From Gammaproteobacteria bacterium (GTDB lineage Bacteria > Pseudomonadota > Gammaproteobacteria > Arenicellales > UBA868), in contig JAKUQS010000029.1 in NCBI GenBank assembly GCA_022451485.1, forward strand, positions 1 through 35,127: a DNA stretch of 35,127 nt, in the 5' to 3' direction. The notes below the pieces were generated by a model that ran no database searches, was not told where the DNA came from, and saw nothing but the letters and a program-made list of their open reading frames with translations. Position numbers and translations under genes: made by a program. Numbering within the stretch: the stretch's first letter is position 1; each line of letters opens with the position of its first letter. Shown one piece after another: positions 32,978 to 35,127 of the stretch.

Positions 32978-34000
32978 TCAGGCGAAGCGGTGCGTCTGGC
33001 CGCTAGCCATCGCGCTGACAATGCGCAGTGCATTGAGGGCAGGCTGGACGTTGGCACGGTTGGTCCCGACGATATCGAATGCGGTTCCGTGGGCTGGGGT
33101 CGCTATCGGTATCGGCAATCCACCCAGCACGGATACCCCCTGGTCGAAACCGAGCAACTTGATCGCAATCTGTCCTTGGTCGTGATACATGCTGAGCGCG
33201 CAGTCATAGTGTCCATCACGCACCTTGAGATAGAGGGTGTCGCTGGGGAAGGGGCCGGCGACATTGACCTGATGCTGTTTGGCTTCGCTAACGGCGGGCT
33301 GGATGATGTCGATTTCTTCTCGCCCGATAGCACCGCCATCGCCGGCGTGTGGGTTTAGCGCCGCCACCGCAATGCGCGGGTTGGCATAGCCTGCCTTTTT
33401 CAAAGTTTGATCTGCCAGTAGGATCGCTTCGACAATGTGTTGGATGCTGAGTCGATCGGCAACATCTTTGAGCGGAATGTGAGATGTCACTCGAGCATTC
33501 CACATACCCTCTATTACGTTAAATTCACTGGCCCGACTGGTAATACCAAGTCGCTGTTTAGCCCACGTTAATTCATCCTCAGTGCCAATGCCGGCCATGT
33601 GCATGGCACCTTTATTGAAAGGCATGAAGCAGATTCCATCAAGTGTGCCGGCCTTGGCCAGATCGAGTGCTAACCCAAAGGTTTTCAACACCGCTCGCCC
33701 GGCCTCGATTGAGACTTCTCCGGGCGTGACGTGTTGCGGGTCCAGGCATGGCGTATCGAGAAGCTGTGGATGACCTGGGGAGAAATAGATATCCGCTGCA
33801 GCCGATATGACTTTGATATTCGCTTTGATTTTGGATACAGCGCTTCCTGCATCGAAGACGCGTTTATCAGAAATCACCAGTAGTTGGGCTTGTTCGTGTA
33901 TTGCCTCGTGTCCAAGTAGTTTGGACAGAAGTTCGGGGCCGATGCCGCAGGCGTCGCCCTGGACTATGCCAATATGGGGTAGCGGTCGCGTAGCGTTCAT
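32978..34000 (-). CDS. pdxA2: PdxA-family 4-phospho-hydroxyacid dehydrogenase (PdxA2-like)
   Basis: This 340-residue enzyme has the PdxA metal ligands H174 (TSHIPL), H218 (LNPHAGDGG) and H273 (MYHDQG). The spacing (44 and 55) is close to the E. coli PdxA set. The substrate loop TPAHGTAFDI follows. PdxA2 paralogues oxidise 4-phospho-threonate or -erythronate and are usually linked to transporters instead of the pyridoxine pathway. Here it follows tctA by 25 bases, which fits that catabolic role. The kinase (DUF1537/OtnK type) that normally supplies the phosphate is not in the window. Classical pyridoxine-synthesis PdxA remains possible. Confidence 0.88.
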   Translation of the reverse strand: MNATRPLPHIGIVQGDACGIGPELLSKLLGHEAIHEQAQLLVISDKRVFDAGSAVSKIKANIKVISAAADIYFSPGHPQLLDTPCLDPQHVTPGEVSIEAGRAVLKTFGLALDLAKAGTLDGICFMPFNKGAMHMAGIGTEDELTWAKQRLGITSRASEFNVIEGMWNARVTSHIPLKDVADRLSIQHIVEAILLADQTLKKAGYANPRIAVAALNPHAGDGGAIGREEIDIIQPAVSEAKQHQVNVAGPFPSDTLYLKVRDGHYDCALSMYHDQGQIAIKLLGFDQGVSVLGGLPIPIATPAHGTAFDIVGTNRANVQPALNALRIVSAMASGQTHRFA

Positions 34001-34025
34001 CGTTTCACTAAAACAAGTTGCCCAT

Positions 34026-35127
34026 TTAGGACCGGCGACGGGAAAACCAGTTTGCGATAGGACTGCTGAACAGTCCCAACAACGCGAGCAAGAGGAACAA
34101 TGCTGCTAGCGGTTGCGTCAGAATCTGCCACCACGCTCCCTCGAACATTTTCAGTGAATTCTGAAAGTTGGTCTCGACCATCTCGCCGAGGATCAGCCCG
34201 ACAGCGATGGGTGCAACGGCGAAGCCATGGCGCCGCGCTAAGAAACCGATGACTCCAAATATCAGTGCAATCCAAACGTCGAGGAGTGAAGAACTGAGTG
34301 CATAGGCGCCGATTGTCGCGAGCGCAAAGACAACCGGCCACAGCAGTTGGAGGGGAACCAGGGAAATACGGGCAAACAGCTTCGCAGCATAGAGTCCCAT
34401 GGCCATAAACAGCAGATTGGCCAGTAGCATGGCCCCGAAGATCTGATAGACCGTATCGACTTGTTCGGTAAACAGGTAGGGGCCGGGCCGCAGACCATGC
34501 ACCATTAGACCGACCAGGATGACTGCCGTTGTCCCACTACCTGGAATGCCGAGCACCATCGTCGGCACCATGGCGCCTCCCGTCGCGGCATTGTTTGCCG
34601 CCTCGGCGCCAGCGATTCCTTCGATGGCTCCCTTGCCAAACTCATCCTTGTTTTTTGACCATCTGCGTGCCTCGGCATAACCGATCATGGACGCGACAGT
34701 CGCTCCTTCGGCCGGAAGAATGCCGATGAATGTGCCGATGCCGCAGGAGCGGAGTACAGTTTTCCAGATACGCCGGTAGTCCTCTCGCGAGGGTAATTTG
34801 ACCGCCTTCATGGTGATTTTGTCTGCCAGCTGATTCACCCGATTTGATTGAATCAGTAATTCGCACATTGCAAAAAGACCGATGAATCCCCGCACGAAGG
34901 CCAACCCCTCAAAGAGTTCGTAATTGCCGAACATGAACCGCTCGATTCCGGTGGTGGGTTCAGCGCCGATGGTTGCTAGCCAGACCCCGAAGACCCCGCC
35001 GATCAGATTTCTCACTGTGCCCCCGGCACTGATCGAGGCGAGCATCGAGAGCCCGAACAGGGCGAGGGCAAAATATTCGGGGGGACGAAACTCATACGCG
35101 ACTCGTGCCAGCATGGGTGCCGCGATG
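34026..35127 (-). CDS. tctA: Tripartite tricarboxylate transporter large permease TctA (N-terminus beyond window)
   Basis: The frame is open to the right edge and encodes at least 366 C-terminal residues; full TctA proteins have about 500, so roughly the first 130 are missing. The TctA hallmarks are 'FGLSMLASISAGGTVRNLIGG', 'GFIGLFAMCELLIQS' and 'GTFIGILPAEGATVASMIGYAEARRWSK'. The signature segment 'GIAGAEAANNAATGGAMVPTMVLGIPGSGTTAVILVGLMVHGL' follows. It is the large integral membrane subunit of a secondary, binding-protein-dependent carboxylate importer. It is followed by pdxA2, suggesting uptake of a sugar acid or hydroxyacid for that enzyme. tctB and tctC would lie beyond the edge. Confidence 0.95.
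   Translation of the reverse strand, partial: IAAPMLARVAYEFRPPEYFALALFGLSMLASISAGGTVRNLIGGVFGVWLATIGAEPTTGIERFMFGNYELFEGLAFVRGFIGLFAMCELLIQSNRVNQLADKITMKAVKLPSREDYRRIWKTVLRSCGIGTFIGILPAEGATVASMIGYAEARRWSKNKDEFGKGAIEGIAGAEAANNAATGGAMVPTMVLGIPGSGTTAVILVGLMVHGLRPGPYLFTEQVDTVYQIFGAMLLANLLFMAMGLYAAKLFARISLVPLQLLWPVVFALATIGAYALSSSLLDVWIALIFGVIGFLARRHGFAVAPIAVGLILGEMVETNFQNSLKMFEGAWWQILTQPLAALFLLLALLGLFSSPIANWFSRRRS

Overview
The window looks like a piece of chromosome from a free-living, probably marine, Gammaproteobacterium. The evidence is an AcpH-type ACP phosphodiesterase, a thiBPQ operon under a TPP riboswitch, a sigma-32-type heat-shock promoter, and TRAP and tripartite tricarboxylate (TTT) transporters. 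I see no rRNA, tRNA, phage, insertion sequence or CRISPR array. The gene order mixes housekeeping genes with small catabolic modules rich in non-heme Fe(II)/2-oxoglutarate oxygenases.

Layout. 1-3.8 kb: a SAM methyltransferase cut by the left edge, an acidic unknown protein, a ZrgA/DUF2796-like exported protein, a TauD/TfdA dioxygenase, a small acidic protein and acpH. 4.0-6.0 kb: an acyl-CoA dehydrogenase, then a strikingly AT-rich spacer, then an Hsp20 gene with a near-consensus sigma-32 promoter and a strong terminator. 6.1-8.5 kb: argB followed by the permease and ATPase of a tungstate-type ABC importer, with no binding protein beside them. 8.5-14.1 kb, all on the minus strand: a NadR-like kinase, a TPP riboswitch, thiB-thiP-thiQ, an exported glutathione peroxidase and a HAD phosphatase. 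14.2-17.2 kb: a small exported protein, a TerB-like protein, a glycerophosphodiester phosphodiesterase and an Atg22-like MFS carrier.

17.3-27.3 kb is a catabolic stretch. It holds a large molybdopterin oxidoreductase, a PhyH-family oxygenase divergent from a complete TRAP transporter (dctP, terminator-like hairpin, dctQ, dctM), a GFA-family protein, a 2OG-Fe(II) oxygenase broken by a one-base frameshift, and an amidase plus FAD-dependent amine/amino-acid oxidase pair. 27.4-28.4 kb: a small membrane protein and a second, cytoplasmic glutathione peroxidase. 28.5-35.1 kb: a tightly packed run of TauD-like oxygenase, EamA carrier, MFS carrier and isocitrate/isopropylmalate-type dehydrogenase, convergent with a tctA-pdxA2 pair whose tctA runs off the right edge.

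How the genes may work together (inference). Several units each pair an uptake system with one or two oxidising enzymes, as expected for scavenging small organic acids and N-containing organics. The best candidate for an undescribed pathway is the 28.5-35.1 kb block, where two unrelated transporters and two metal-dependent hydroxyacid dehydrogenases face each other. The most concrete sequence-level observations are the frameshifted oxygenase near 24110, the sigma-32 promoter beside the AT island near 5.3 kb, the riboswitch expression platform near 13.37 kb, and the EamA gene without a normal start codon near 29.6 kb.
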